Positions 25,370-34,003 of a stretch of 64,000 nt of DNA are shown one piece after another. The position numbers were made by a program, and so were the translations under genes. A model generated the notes under the pieces. The model made no database searches. It was not told the DNA's origin and saw only the letters and a program-made list of their open reading frames with translations. The DNA comes from JACVRW01 sp963813495 (GTDB taxonomy: Bacteria; Actinomycetota; Thermoleophilia; Solirubrobacterales; Thermoleophilaceae). The stretch is taken from positions 248,001 through 312,000 of the forward strand of contig CAWEZC010000001.1 of the NCBI GenBank assembly GCA_963813495.1. The letters are read 5' to 3'. The stretch's first letter is position 1; each line of letters begins with the position of its first letter.

Positions 25370-26443
25370 ATGCCCACCGTGGTGATCGCGGCCGGCGGGA
25401 CCGCCGGCCACGTGGTGCCGGCTCTCGCGGTGGCCGACGCCCTGCGCGAGCGGGGCATCGAGGTGGAGTTCATCGGCGGAGAGCGGGCGGAGACCGAGCT
25501 CGTCCCGGCCGCCGGGTATCCGCTGCATACGCTGCGGGTCAGCGGCATCGACCGCGGCAACGTGGTGCGCGCCGCCAAGGCGCTGGTGCTGGCCGGACGG
25601 GCGACGCTGCGCGCACGCCGGCTGCTGCGCCGCGCCGAGGCCGACGCCGTGCTCGGCGGCGGAGGCTACGTGGCCGGCCCGGTGGGGCTCGCCGCACGCA
25701 CGCTGGGCCTGCCGCTCGTGCTCTCCGAGGCCGACAGCCATCTCGGCGTGACCAACTGGCTGCTCGCGCCGCTGGCCCGGCGCGTCTGCCTGGCCTTCCC
25801 GCTGCCCGGCCGCACTGGATCGCGCTACCTGGTTACGGGGCGCCCCGTTCCGGCGGGAACCGCCGGCGCCGGACGCGACGCCGCTCGCGAGCGCCTGGGG
25901 CTACCCGCGGGCGGGCCGTGCCTGCTGGTGTTCGGGGGCTCGCTGGGCGCACGCCGTCTCAACGATGCGGCCCTCGAAGCCTTTGGCTTCGGCGCGCCGG
26001 CTGCCGTGCTCCACGCCAGCGGCCGGCGCGACTACGAGGACCTGCGTCAGCGCCTCGCGGAGCTCGGCTCCCCTCCTCATTACCGCCTGTTCCCGTTCAT
26101 CACGCCGTTCGCCGACGCGCTCGCGGCCGCTGACCTCGTGGCCGCCCGCGCGGGCGGGTCGGTGCTCGAGGTGGCCGCCGCCGGTCTGCCCTCAATTCTC
26201 GTGCCCTATCCGCACGCCAGCGCCGACCATCAGACAACCAACGCGCGCTACATGGAGGCGCAGGGAGCCGCGGTGGTGATGCCCGACGAAGAGCTGGACG
26301 CAGCGCGCCTCGCCCGCGAGGTCGGCGCCCTGCTGGGGGCCCCTACGCGGATGGCCGAGATGGCGAACGCAGCCCGGGCCGTGGCGCGACCGGATGCCGC
26401 CGAGCGCATCGCGGACGAGGTCGAGCAGGCGCTGCGAGGCTAG
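25370..26443 (+). CDS. murG: Lipid II synthase MurG (GlcNAc transferase)
   Basis: A GT28 glycosyltransferase of 357 residues. AAGGTAGHVVPALA is the N-terminal glycine-rich loop, and VFGGSLGARRLN and ARAGGSVLEVAAAGLPSILVPYP (in two parts) are the UDP-GlcNAc-binding region. It adds GlcNAc to lipid I at the cytoplasmic membrane face. A GGGGAGAG stretch just upstream of the ATG at 25370 serves as ribosome site. murC follows after six bases. Confidence 0.95.
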   Translation: MPTVVIAAGGTAGHVVPALAVADALRERGIEVEFIGGERAETELVPAAGYPLHTLRVSGIDRGNVVRAAKALVLAGRATLRARRLLRRAEADAVLGGGGYVAGPVGLAARTLGLPLVLSEADSHLGVTNWLLAPLARRVCLAFPLPGRTGSRYLVTGRPVPAGTAGAGRDAARERLGLPAGGPCLLVFGGSLGARRLNDAALEAFGFGAPAAVLHASGRRDYEDLRQRLAELGSPPHYRLFPFITPFADALAAADLVAARAGGSVLEVAAAGLPSILVPYPHASADHQTTNARYMEAQGAAVVMPDEELDAARLAREVGALLGAPTRMAEMANAARAVARPDAAERIADEVEQALRG

Positions 26444-26449
26444 AAACGG

Positions 26450-27808
26450 ATGGCATCCACCGGGCTAGAGGGACGCACGCTTCACTTCATCGGGATCGGC
26501 GGCGCCGGCATGAGCGGCCTCGCGCTGGTGGCCCGACAGCTCGGGGCCGCAGTCACGGGCTCGGACCAGGCGGAATCGTCCTACTTCACGCGCCTGCGCG
26601 CGGCGGGGATCGAGCCCGTGGTCGGGCACGCCGCCTCCAACGTGCCGGAGGGGGCCGAGCTCGTGGTCTCCACGGCCATCCCGCAGGACAACCCCGAGCT
26701 GGTGCCCGGGGCGGTGGTGCTGCACCGCGGCGACCTGCTCGGCGAGCTGTCGCGGTCCAAGCGCACGATCGCGGTGGCGGGCACCCACGGCAAGACCACC
26801 ACCGCGTCGATGGCGGCCCTCGCGCTGCTGCGATGCGGCCGCGAGCCCGCCTTTCTGATCGGGGGCGAGCTGCGCGCCGCCGAGACCAACGCGGCCTGGG
26901 GAGCGGGCGACTGGGCGGTGATCGAGGCCGACGAGTCGGATCGCTCCTTCCTGAAGCTCGCCCGCGACGTCGCCGTGGTCACCAACGTGGAGCTCGACCA
27001 CCACTCGACCTACCGGGACCTGGGCCAGCTCGAGGCGGCCTTCCAGGAGTTCGCCGAGCCCGCCGCGGCGCGGGTGCTGGGCCCCGGCGTCGAGCTCGGG
27101 GGCGGCGGGCGGACGGTTCGCTTCGACCTCGAGGATGGCGACGCGCGTGGCCGGGAGGGCGACCTGCTGCTCGCTCGCGAGGTCGAGCTGCACCCGGGTG
27201 GCTCGCGCTTCACGGTCGAGGACGCGGCGGTGGAGCTTCAGGTCCCGGGGCGCCACAACGTCCTCAACGCGCTGGCCGCGCTGGCCGCCTGCCGTGAGGC
27301 GGGGCTTGCGATCGCGGAGGCGGGGCCGGCCCTCGCCGCCTTCACGGGCGCCGGGCGGCGCTTCGAGGGACACGGACGCACGCCCAGCGGAGCGCTCGTC
27401 TACGACGACTACGCCCATCACCCGACCGAGGTGCGCGCCACTCTCGAGGCGGCCCGCACGCTTGAGCCGCGGCGCCTGGTGGCCTGCTTTCAGCCCCACC
27501 TCTATTCCCGCACGGCGATGCTGGCGGGGGACTTCGGCCGGGCGCTGGCCCTGGCCGATGTCGCGGTGGTGCTCGACGTCTACCCGGCCCGCGAGCGGGC
27601 CGAGCAGTTCCCCGGGGTGAGCGGCCTGCTGGTGGCCCAGGCGGCCGCCGACGCATCTCACGGGCGTCCCGTCTGGTGGCTTCCCGGGCAGACAGAGGCC
27701 GAGCGCATGCTCGAGGGAGAGCTGCGCGAGGGCGACCTGCTGGTCACGCTCGGCGCAGGTGACGTCGACCGGGTGGCGCAGGCGCTCACGGCCGGCGAGG
27801 GCCGATGA
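26450..27808 (+). CDS. murC: UDP-MurNAc:L-alanine ligase MurC
   Basis: A Mur ligase of 452 residues. HFIGIGGAGMSGLALV is the N-terminal nucleotide-binding loop, AVAGTHGKTTTAS the P-loop, EADESDRSFL and YDDYAHHPTEVRATL the MurC signatures. It attaches the first L-alanine to UDP-MurNAc. It sits between murG and murB, and its stop overlaps the murB ATG. Confidence 0.96.
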   Translation: MASTGLEGRTLHFIGIGGAGMSGLALVARQLGAAVTGSDQAESSYFTRLRAAGIEPVVGHAASNVPEGAELVVSTAIPQDNPELVPGAVVLHRGDLLGELSRSKRTIAVAGTHGKTTTASMAALALLRCGREPAFLIGGELRAAETNAAWGAGDWAVIEADESDRSFLKLARDVAVVTNVELDHHSTYRDLGQLEAAFQEFAEPAAARVLGPGVELGGGGRTVRFDLEDGDARGREGDLLLAREVELHPGGSRFTVEDAAVELQVPGRHNVLNALAALAACREAGLAIAEAGPALAAFTGAGRRFEGHGRTPSGALVYDDYAHHPTEVRATLEAARTLEPRRLVACFQPHLYSRTAMLAGDFGRALALADVAVVLDVYPARERAEQFPGVSGLLVAQAAADASHGRPVWWLPGQTEAERMLEGELREGDLLVTLGAGDVDRVAQALTAGEGR

Positions 27809-28722
27809 ACCCCCCGGTCGGTGTGCAGACCGCCTTCCCGCTGGCGCGCCTTACCACCATCCGCGCCGGCGGCCCGGCCGATTTCTACGCGCGCCCGGAT
27901 TCCACGGAGGCGCTCGCCGAGCTGCTCGCCTGGGCGGACGCCGAGGGGATCGAGGTAGGAGTGGTCGGCTCGGGATCGAACCTGCTGGTAGCGGATGCGG
28001 GATTCCGAGGACTGGTCATGAAACTGGACGGCTCGCTGGCCACGATCGAGCAGGATGGCCGGCGCCTGCTCTGCGGGGGCGGCGCGCGCCTGCCCCAGGC
28101 CGCGGCATTCGCGGCGCGGGCGGGCCTCAGCGGTCTGGAGTTCGGCGTGAACATCCCGGGCACGGTGGGCGGGGCGGTCAAGATGAACGCCAACGCCTAC
28201 GGCGGCGACCTCGCCCGAGTGCTCGACTGGGTGGAGATCGTGACCGGGTCGGGAAGCGAGCGCCGCGACCCGGACCGGCTCGGCTTCAGCTATCGCCGCT
28301 CGAACCTGCAGCCCCGCGAGATCGTTGCGCGTGCCGCATTTGCCCTCGAGAGCGCGGAACCCGACTCCGTGAAGGCGACGCTGGCCGACATGCGCGCCTC
28401 ACGGCGGGCCGCCCAGCCCTCCGGCATCAAGACCTTCGGCTCGACGTTCAAGAATCCGGACGACCCGCGCGCGGAGGGTCGCAGCGCGGGGGTGCTCCTC
28501 GACGAGGCCGGCTGCCGCGGCCTGACCGTAGGGGGCGCTCGCTTCTCCGAGAAGCACGCCAACTTCGTGGAGAACATGAGGGAGGCGACCACCGCGGACG
28601 TGGTGGCGCTGATGGGCGAGGGTCGCCGGCGGGTGCGCGAGCGCTTCGGCGTCGAGCTCGAGCCGGAGGTGCAGTTCCTGGGCGAGGTCGACACCACGCC
28701 ACTCTGGGGCGAGCCGGCGTGA
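27805..28722 (+). CDS. murB: UDP-N-acetylenolpyruvoylglucosamine reductase MurB
   Basis: A FAD-dependent reductase of 305 residues. VVGSGSNLLVAD binds FAD; IPGTVGGAVKMNANAYG is the family core. GSTFKNP contains the catalytic Ser that protonates the substrate enol carbanion, and FSEKHANF follows. It reduces enolpyruvyl-UDP-GlcNAc to UDP-MurNAc. The length and the serine motif fit type II MurB. It is coupled to murC (ATGA) and ftsQ (GTGA). Confidence 0.95.
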   Translation: MNPPVGVQTAFPLARLTTIRAGGPADFYARPDSTEALAELLAWADAEGIEVGVVGSGSNLLVADAGFRGLVMKLDGSLATIEQDGRRLLCGGGARLPQAAAFAARAGLSGLEFGVNIPGTVGGAVKMNANAYGGDLARVLDWVEIVTGSGSERRDPDRLGFSYRRSNLQPREIVARAAFALESAEPDSVKATLADMRASRRAAQPSGIKTFGSTFKNPDDPRAEGRSAGVLLDEAGCRGLTVGGARFSEKHANFVENMREATTADVVALMGEGRRRVRERFGVELEPEVQFLGEVDTTPLWGEPA

Positions 28723-29795
28723 AGGCGCTCGCTGATGCGCTCGAGGGGCTCGGCGCCCTGCGCGCACGACCGCGGCTGCGCGGGCGGGGCAAGGCCCGGA
28801 CGCGCCGGCTGGCGCTTCCCGCGCTGACCCCGCGACTGCGCCGCCGGCTCCTCGCCCTCGTGGCGGTGCTGCTCCTGCTGGCCGCCGGCTACCAATTCTG
28901 GCTGCGCGACTCCTCGCTCGTCGCGGTGGAGGACGTGACCGTCACCGGCCTGACCACTGAGGACGCCGAGCGCGTGCGCATCGCGCTCACGTCGGCCGGG
29001 CACTCCATGACCACCCTGCGCCTCGAGCGGCAGACGCTCGACCGCGCGGTCGCCCACTTCCCGGTCGTGCGCGATCTCGAGGTTCGCTCGGACTTTCCCC
29101 ACGGCCTGACGATCCACGTGATCGAGCACCATCCGGCTGCCCTCGTGGACGTGGGCGGCGAGCGGGTGCCCGTGGCCGGCGACGGAACGCTCCTCCGCGG
29201 CCTGCCGGTCGAGGGCCGGCTGCCCTCGATCGACGCCGGTGACGGCGTCGGCGAGGAGCGGCTGCGCGATCCCGACGCGCTGGGCGCCGCGCTGGTGGCT
29301 GGTGCGATTCCGGGGCCGTTGCGCAAGCGGGTGGAGAGCGTGGGCACGAGCGGCGACGACGGCCTGGTGGTGGAGTTGAGCGAAGGCCCGGAGCTGATCT
29401 TCGGGGACGCATCGCGGGTCCGTGCCAAGTGGATCGCCGCGGCCCGCGTCCTTGCCGATCCCGACGCCGCGGGCGCCACCTACATCGACCTGCGTCAGCC
29501 GGACCGGCCGGCCGCCGGCGGGCTGCCCGGCGCGACAGTGGATCCGGTGGCTCCCGCAGGCGCGGCGAGCGCGACGGTCCCGGCGATACCTCAGGCGAGC
29601 GGCGCGGCCGACCCCGCCGCGACCACCCCGCCCACCACGGGCGTGGCACCCGCCTCGGACCCCACGGCCGTGCCCCTGCCCGACCCCGCGGCCGCGCCTG
29701 TCGCTACTCCGGAGCCCGTCCCGCAGGCTCCCGCGGCGGGGGCTCCGGGAGCCGTGCCGACGGACGCCGGCGGCGCCGGCGTTCCCACGGGATGA
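28719..29795 (+). CDS. ftsQ: Division protein FtsQ with long Pro/Ala-rich C-terminal tail
   Basis: A protein of 358 residues. A basic cytoplasmic N-terminus and one membrane helix (about 45-63) precede a POTRA domain that starts LVAVEDVTVTGL and a beta domain with SDFPHGLTIHVIEHHP and FGDASRVRAKW. FtsQ connects early and late division proteins. About 90 residues from position 268 on are Pro/Ala/Asp/Thr-rich low-complexity sequence outside the membrane, which ordinary FtsQ lacks. The GTG at 28719 overlaps the murB stop. A non-coding stretch with the ftsZ promoter follows. Confidence 0.88.
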   Translation: MKALADALEGLGALRARPRLRGRGKARTRRLALPALTPRLRRRLLALVAVLLLLAAGYQFWLRDSSLVAVEDVTVTGLTTEDAERVRIALTSAGHSMTTLRLERQTLDRAVAHFPVVRDLEVRSDFPHGLTIHVIEHHPAALVDVGGERVPVAGDGTLLRGLPVEGRLPSIDAGDGVGEERLRDPDALGAALVAGAIPGPLRKRVESVGTSGDDGLVVELSEGPELIFGDASRVRAKWIAAARVLADPDAAGATYIDLRQPDRPAAGGLPGATVDPVAPAGAASATVPAIPQASGAADPAATTPPTTGVAPASDPTAVPLPDPAAAPVATPEPVPQAPAAGAPGAVPTDAGGAGVPTG

Positions 29796-29800
29796 CCCCC

Positions 29801-29858
29801 CTCGAGCAAGGCTCGAGTTCGACTTGAGAATCATCGCTACCCTCGACCTGTAGTCGAG
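29801..29858. repeat. Cluster of CTCGA-type inverted repeats after ftsQ
   Basis: CTCGAGC (29801-29807) pairs with GCTCGAG (29811-29817) over a 3-base loop, and CTCGAC (29842-29847) pairs with GTCGAG (29853-29858) over a 5-base loop. A third imperfect copy (GAGTTCGACTTGAG) lies between. The first hairpin could terminate part of the upstream transcripts but has no clear T-run; the whole array could also be an operator upstream of the ftsZ promoter. Confidence 0.4.
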
Positions 29859-29889
29859 ACTGTGCTTGCAGGATTTGTTGCGCCCGTGG

Positions 29890-29919
29890 TTGACACTTTC
29901 GGCGCAGGCCGCCTACAGT
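29890..29919 (+). promoter_or_regulatory. ftsZ promoter (TTGACA-18-TACAGT)
   Basis: TTGACA at 29890-29895 and TACAGT at 29914-29919 are 18 bases apart, a good housekeeping-sigma promoter. Transcription would start near 29926, giving a leader of about 70 bases before ftsZ. It would let ftsZ be expressed independently of the long upstream cluster. An AGGAGAGAGG ribosome site (29974-29983) precedes the ATG. Confidence 0.75.
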
Positions 29920-29993
29920 GCGGACTTTGCGGTAATCGGGAAACCCTCGATGATCGCTTTAGCTTCGGACGGTAGGAGAGAGGAACACCCTCC

Positions 29994-31082
29994 ATGGACA
30001 CGGGCAGCTACCTGGCGGTCATCAAGGTCGTCGGCATCGGAGGCGGCGGCACCAACGCCGTCAACCGCATGGTGGACGCGGGGCTCAAGGGGGTCGAGTT
30101 CATTGCCGTCAACACCGACGCGCAGGCTCTCCAGATGTGCGACGCCGACATCAAGCTCCAGATCGGCGATCAGCTCACACGCGGGCTCGGCGCGGGCGCC
30201 AACCCCGAGGTCGGGTACGGCGCGGCCAACGAGAGCCGCGACGAGATCAAGGAGGCGCTGAAGGGCGCCGACATGGTCTTCGTCACCGCCGGCGAGGGCG
30301 GCGGGACCGGCACGGGCGCGGCCCCTGTGATCGCGGAGGTGTCGAAGCAGGAGGTCGGCGCGCTCACCGTGGGCGTGGTCACCAAGCCGTTCGACTTCGA
30401 GGGCACCCAGCGCATGCGCCAGGCCGTGGAGGGCATCGACCGGCTCCGCGAGCAGGTGGACACGATGATCGTGATCCCCAACGAGAAGCTGCTGGCCGTG
30501 GTGGAGCGCCGCACGAGCATCCTCGACGCCTTCCGTGAGGCCGACAACGTGCTCGGCCAGGGGGTCCAGGGCATCACCGACCTGATCACCACGCCCGGTC
30601 TCATCAACCTCGACTTCGCCGACGTGCGCACGATCATGCAGGACGCCGGCTCGGCCCTGATGGGCATCGGGGAGGCGGCCGGGGAGCAGCGGGCGGCCGA
30701 GGCGGCCAAGAACGCCGTGTCGAGTCCCCTGCTGGAGCAGTCCGTCGAGGGCGCCACCGGCATCCTGCTCAACATCACCGGCGGCTCCGATCTCGGCCTG
30801 TTCGAGGTCAACGAAGCCGCGGAGATCATCCAGTCGGCCGCCGACCAGAACTCGAACATCATCTTCGGCGCCGTCGTGGACGAAGGAATGGGCGATGGCG
30901 TGCGGGTGACGGTGATCGCGACCGGCTTCGAGCGCCCGGGCCGGACCCCGCTGTTCGCCGAGGACTCCACCGGCCGGCGCCGCGAGCCGCGCCGTCGGGA
31001 CGTGAAGCTGGACGAGCGCCAGCGCGAGTCACTCGAGATCTCCGACGACGACATCGACGTTCCGGAATTCCTGAGGGACTGA
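29994..31082 (+). CDS. ftsZ: Cell division GTPase FtsZ
   Basis: A tubulin-like GTPase of 362 residues. VVGIGGGGTNAVNRM starts the nucleotide fold, GGGTGTGAAPV is the tubulin signature loop, and LDFADVRTIM is the T7/catalytic region. The C-terminus DDDIDVPEFLRD is the conserved peptide that binds SepF, FtsW or similar anchors; the linker is short. FtsZ polymerises into the division ring. No ftsA or sepF is adjacent. The last base triplet overlaps a CTG that may start the following GNAT gene. Confidence 0.97.
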   Translation: MDTGSYLAVIKVVGIGGGGTNAVNRMVDAGLKGVEFIAVNTDAQALQMCDADIKLQIGDQLTRGLGAGANPEVGYGAANESRDEIKEALKGADMVFVTAGEGGGTGTGAAPVIAEVSKQEVGALTVGVVTKPFDFEGTQRMRQAVEGIDRLREQVDTMIVIPNEKLLAVVERRTSILDAFREADNVLGQGVQGITDLITTPGLINLDFADVRTIMQDAGSALMGIGEAAGEQRAAEAAKNAVSSPLLEQSVEGATGILLNITGGSDLGLFEVNEAAEIIQSAADQNSNIIFGAVVDEGMGDGVRVTVIATGFERPGRTPLFAEDSTGRRREPRRRDVKLDERQRESLEISDDDIDVPEFLRD

Positions 31083-31123
31083 CAGAGATTCTGCCGTCGC
31101 AGACCGCGGTCGCCTTCGAGGCG

Positions 31124-31504
31124 ATGCGGGCTCTGCGCACGCATTACGCCGACGAGACGGAGTTCGTCCGCCGCGTCGACGAGGTCCAGCGCCCGCAGGG
31201 CTACCGGCTGGTGGGCGCCTTCGAGTCGGGGCGCTGCCTGGCGGTGGCGGGCTTCAGGGTGATCCACAACCTCGCCTGGGGCGACACGCTGTACGTCGAC
31301 GACCTCTCGACCCACTCGGACGGCCGCCGACGCGGGTACGGGCGGGCGCTGCTCGAGTGGTGCGCCGCCGAGGGAGAACGGCTGGGCTGCACGGAGTTCC
31401 ACCTCGATTCCGGAGTGGGGCCCGAGCGCGAGGATGCGCACCGCCTGTACTTCAACACCGGCCTGCGCATCACGAGCTTTCATTTCGCCCGGAGACTGGA
31501 ATGA
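31124..31504 (+). CDS. GNAT-family N-acetyltransferase
   Basis: A protein of at least 126 residues with an acetyl-CoA-binding core: LYVDDLSTHSDGRRRGYGRALLEW carries the beta4 strand and the R-R-G-Y-G pyrophosphate loop, followed by FHLDSGV and YFNTGLRI. The conservative ATG is 31124, but the frame stays open upstream with family-like sequence (LPSQTAVAFEAM), reaching a CTG at 31079 that overlaps the ftsZ stop as CTGA. That would be a non-canonical start giving 141 residues. The 3' end overlaps the M20 gene as ATGA. The substrate is unknown. Confidence 0.85.
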   Translation: MRALRTHYADETEFVRRVDEVQRPQGYRLVGAFESGRCLAVAGFRVIHNLAWGDTLYVDDLSTHSDGRRRGYGRALLEWCAAEGERLGCTEFHLDSGVGPEREDAHRLYFNTGLRITSFHFARRLE

Positions 31505-32622
31505 TCGAGGCCGCCTCCCGTCTCGCGGTCACGGCCGAACGGGAGCTGGAGGCGCTCGTGGGCGTCTCGTCGCCTTCGGGCGACGTCGCCGGGGCCGACG
31601 AGTGCGTTGCCCTGGCCACCGCCTTCCTGCCCCCCGAGGCCGAGGTGCAGCGCCTCGACTGCTCGAGCCCCGGGCACGCCCAGGATCTGTGGGGTCGCGT
31701 GCTCGGCAGCGGGCGGCGGCGCGTGCTGCTGCTGGGCCACCTCGACACCGTCGTGGCCGCGGAGGCTCACCGCCCGCTCGAGCGCGATGGCGATCGGCTG
31801 ACCGGCTCCGGGGCGGTCGACATGAAGGGCGGCGTGGCCCTGGCGCTCGGGCTGATGCGCGAGCTCGCGGACCGGCGCGAGCTCTATGCCGAGGCCAGTG
31901 TGCTGCTGGTCAACGACGAGGAGTGGCGCACTGCCCCGTTCGCCCACGCCGACCGCTTCGCGGGCTACGACGCCTGTCTCTGCTTCGAGGCCGGCGAGCG
32001 CACACGGGCGGGCGAGGACGCGGTGATCGTCAAGCGAAAGGCGGCCGCCACGATGAGCGTCGCGGCCGAGGGCCGCCCGGCGCACTCGGGCTCGGCGCCC
32101 CACAAGGGCCGCAATGCCCTGCTCGCGCTCGCCGCGGTGGCCCGTGACGTGGCGGCGCGGTCCGATCCGGGCGGCCCCGACCACCTGACCGCCGTCCCCA
32201 CCATCCTCAGAGCCGGCGATGCCTTCAACGTCGTGCCCGCGGCCGGCGAGCTGGTGTGCGACCTGCGCGCCGATCGCCTCGAGGCCTTCGCGCCCGTGCT
32301 GGCCGCGGTCCCCGCCGAGCGGGACGGGGTCCGCCTCGAGGCGGACCTGATGCGCTCGTGGCCGGGCATGGACTCCCGCGAGGCCACGCGCGGCCTGCTC
32401 GGCGCCGCCGGCGAGCTGCTGGGTCGGCCGGTGGTTGCCGGGGAGCGCGGCGGGGCCAGTGACGCCAGCCACGTCGCAGCGGGGGGAATCGCGCTGACCA
32501 TCGACGGCCTGGGCCCGCGCGGGGGTGGCGCCCACGCACCGCACGAATGGGTCAGCGCTGACTCACTGCGCAGCCGCGCCGAGGTTGCCCTGGCCGTGAC
32601 ACAGGCTCTGCTCGGCGCCTGA
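31501..32622 (+). CDS. M20-family peptidase/deacetylase (carboxypeptidase G2-like)
   Basis: A protein of 373 residues in the M20 family. LLLGHLDTVV has the first metal ligands, GSGAVDMKGG the bridging Asp, and LLVNDEEWRT stands where the catalytic Glu pair EE is expected. RPAHSG lies in the lid domain. It resembles glutamate carboxypeptidase or N-acyl amino acid deacetylases. It is translationally coupled to the GNAT gene (ATGA), so an acetyl transfer/removal pair acting on related amine substrates is conceivable; this is inference. Confidence 0.85.
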   Translation: MIEAASRLAVTAERELEALVGVSSPSGDVAGADECVALATAFLPPEAEVQRLDCSSPGHAQDLWGRVLGSGRRRVLLLGHLDTVVAAEAHRPLERDGDRLTGSGAVDMKGGVALALGLMRELADRRELYAEASVLLVNDEEWRTAPFAHADRFAGYDACLCFEAGERTRAGEDAVIVKRKAAATMSVAAEGRPAHSGSAPHKGRNALLALAAVARDVAARSDPGGPDHLTAVPTILRAGDAFNVVPAAGELVCDLRADRLEAFAPVLAAVPAERDGVRLEADLMRSWPGMDSREATRGLLGAAGELLGRPVVAGERGGASDASHVAAGGIALTIDGLGPRGGGAHAPHEWVSADSLRSRAEVALAVTQALLGA

Positions 32623-32684
32623 GGGCGCGCTCAACCGGCCGGCCGGCCGCGGAATATCGGGCCTGCGAAACGGTCGTGTTCCAC

Positions 32685-32888
32685 ATGAGACCGCTCGCGA
32701 TGTACCTGGCCCTCGACGCTCAGCGCCACCGGCCTGAGGTCCATCACCACCAGCCGCGCCGGCGCCTGCGCAGCCGGGAGGGCGGGCGCCGCGCCGGCCG
32801 CCTCGCGGGCTGGATCGTGGGCGTCTCCGGGGTCGTGCTGGCGGGCCTGGCCGTGCTGGTGTCGCTGCCCACCCCGCCCGGCGCTTAA
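32685..32888 (+). CDS. Small putative membrane protein
   Basis: An open frame of 67 residues. The first half is polar with a His/Arg cluster (HRPEVHHHQPRRR), the second half holds one hydrophobic helix (about 43-62) ending LPTPPGA. AACGGT ends ten bases before the ATG and could be a weak -10. It fills most of the otherwise non-coding 298-base gap between the M20 gene and gcvT. No homologue is recognised, so it may be spurious. Confidence 0.35.
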   Translation: MRPLAMYLALDAQRHRPEVHHHQPRRRLRSREGGRRAGRLAGWIVGVSGVVLAGLAVLVSLPTPPGA

Positions 32889-32905
32889 GCGACCCTCCAG
32901 GCGGG

Positions 32906-32911
32906 TAACCT
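32906..32911 (+). promoter_or_regulatory. Putative -10 element (TAACCT), gcv operon
   Basis: TAACCT ends nine bases before the TTG of gcvT, with no Shine-Dalgarno sequence. This suggests a leaderless or near-leaderless gcv message, which leaves no room for the glycine riboswitch often found before gcvT. Confidence 0.35.
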
Positions 32912-32920
32912 CGGGGCGGC

Positions 32921-34003
32921 TTGCCGCCTGTCTCGGACACCCTCCTGCGCACACCGCTCCACGACCGCCACGAGCGGGCCCGTGCCAGGCTGGTTCCGTT
33001 CGCCGGCTGGGACATGCCCGTCCAGTACGAGGGCATACGCCAGGAGCACGTCAACGTGCGCCGCGCGGCGGGGATGTTCGACGTCTCGCACATGGGCGAG
33101 ATCGAGTCGTCGGGGCCGGGGGCCGAGAGCTTCCTGCAGCACGTCCTGTCCAACGACGTCACGAGGATCGCCGAACGCGGCGCCCAGTACTCGTTGCTGT
33201 GCCGCGAGGACGGCGGAGTGCTCGACGACGTGTTCACCTACAGGCTGGGTCCCGAGCGCTTCCTGACCGTGACCAACGCCGCCAACCACGACAAGGACGT
33301 GGCCTGGTTCAGGCAGGAGGCCGCCGCTTTCGACGCCGTCGTGCGCGACACCCATTCTGCCTGGGCCATGGTGGCCGTGCAGGGCCCCGATGCGCGCGCC
33401 GCGCTCGGGCGCGTGACCGAGGGCGAGCTGCCCGCCCGGATGCGCACGGCCGATCTCGCGGTCGCGGGCGTCGACGCGCTCGTGTGCGGCACCGGCTACA
33501 CCGGTGAGGACGGCTGTGAACTGATGCTGCCGCCGGATGGCGCCGGCGCGGTCTGGGACGCCCTCGAGGCCGAGGGCGTGCGGCCCACGGGGCTCGGCGC
33601 CCGCGACACGCTGCGCCTGGAGGTCTGCTTTCACCTCTACGGCAACGACCTCTCGGAGGAGCGCAACCCGATCGAGGCGGGGCTCGGCTGGGCCTGCAAG
33701 CTCGACACCGGCTTCGTCGGGGCCGACGCCCTGCGCGGCCTCGAGCCCGATCAGACGCTGGTCCCCTTCGCCTTCACCGGGCCCGGTATCCCGCGCCAGG
33801 GCAACCCGATTCGTACGGACCGAGGCGAGGGTGTGGTCACCAGTGGTTCGCTGTCGCCCTGCCTGGAAACGGGTATCGGCATGGGCTACGTGCCCGTGGC
33901 GGCGTCCGAGCCCGGCACGAGCATCGAGGTCGACGTGCGCGGCAAGCTGCGCGCGGCCGAGGTGCGCGACAAGCCCCTCTACGCAAAGGAACGAAGTGCC
34001 TGA
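32921..34003 (+). CDS. gcvT: Glycine cleavage system T protein (aminomethyltransferase)
   Basis: A protein of 360 residues. RTPLHDRHERARARLVPFAGWDMPVQY is the family N-terminus (broken here by the length rule: core PFAGWDMPVQY), and FDVSHMGEI, GTGYTGEDGCEL and GLGARDTLRLE are GcvT signatures. It moves the methylene group of the H-protein-bound aminomethyl to tetrahydrofolate and releases ammonia. The start is TTG at 32921. It is the first gene of gcvT-gcvH-gcvPA-gcvPB and overlaps gcvH by eight bases. Confidence 0.95.
   Translation: MPPVSDTLLRTPLHDRHERARARLVPFAGWDMPVQYEGIRQEHVNVRRAAGMFDVSHMGEIESSGPGAESFLQHVLSNDVTRIAERGAQYSLLCREDGGVLDDVFTYRLGPERFLTVTNAANHDKDVAWFRQEAAAFDAVVRDTHSAWAMVAVQGPDARAALGRVTEGELPARMRTADLAVAGVDALVCGTGYTGEDGCELMLPPDGAGAVWDALEAEGVRPTGLGARDTLRLEVCFHLYGNDLSEERNPIEAGLGWACKLDTGFVGADALRGLEPDQTLVPFAFTGPGIPRQGNPIRTDRGEGVVTSGSLSPCLETGIGMGYVPVAASEPGTSIEVDVRGKLRAAEVRDKPLYAKERSA

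Noticed and set aside
32889..32920. Glycine riboswitch before gcvT
   Set aside because: Only about 30 bases separate the previous frame from the TTG, and TAACCT sits nine bases before it; there is no room for the aptamer.
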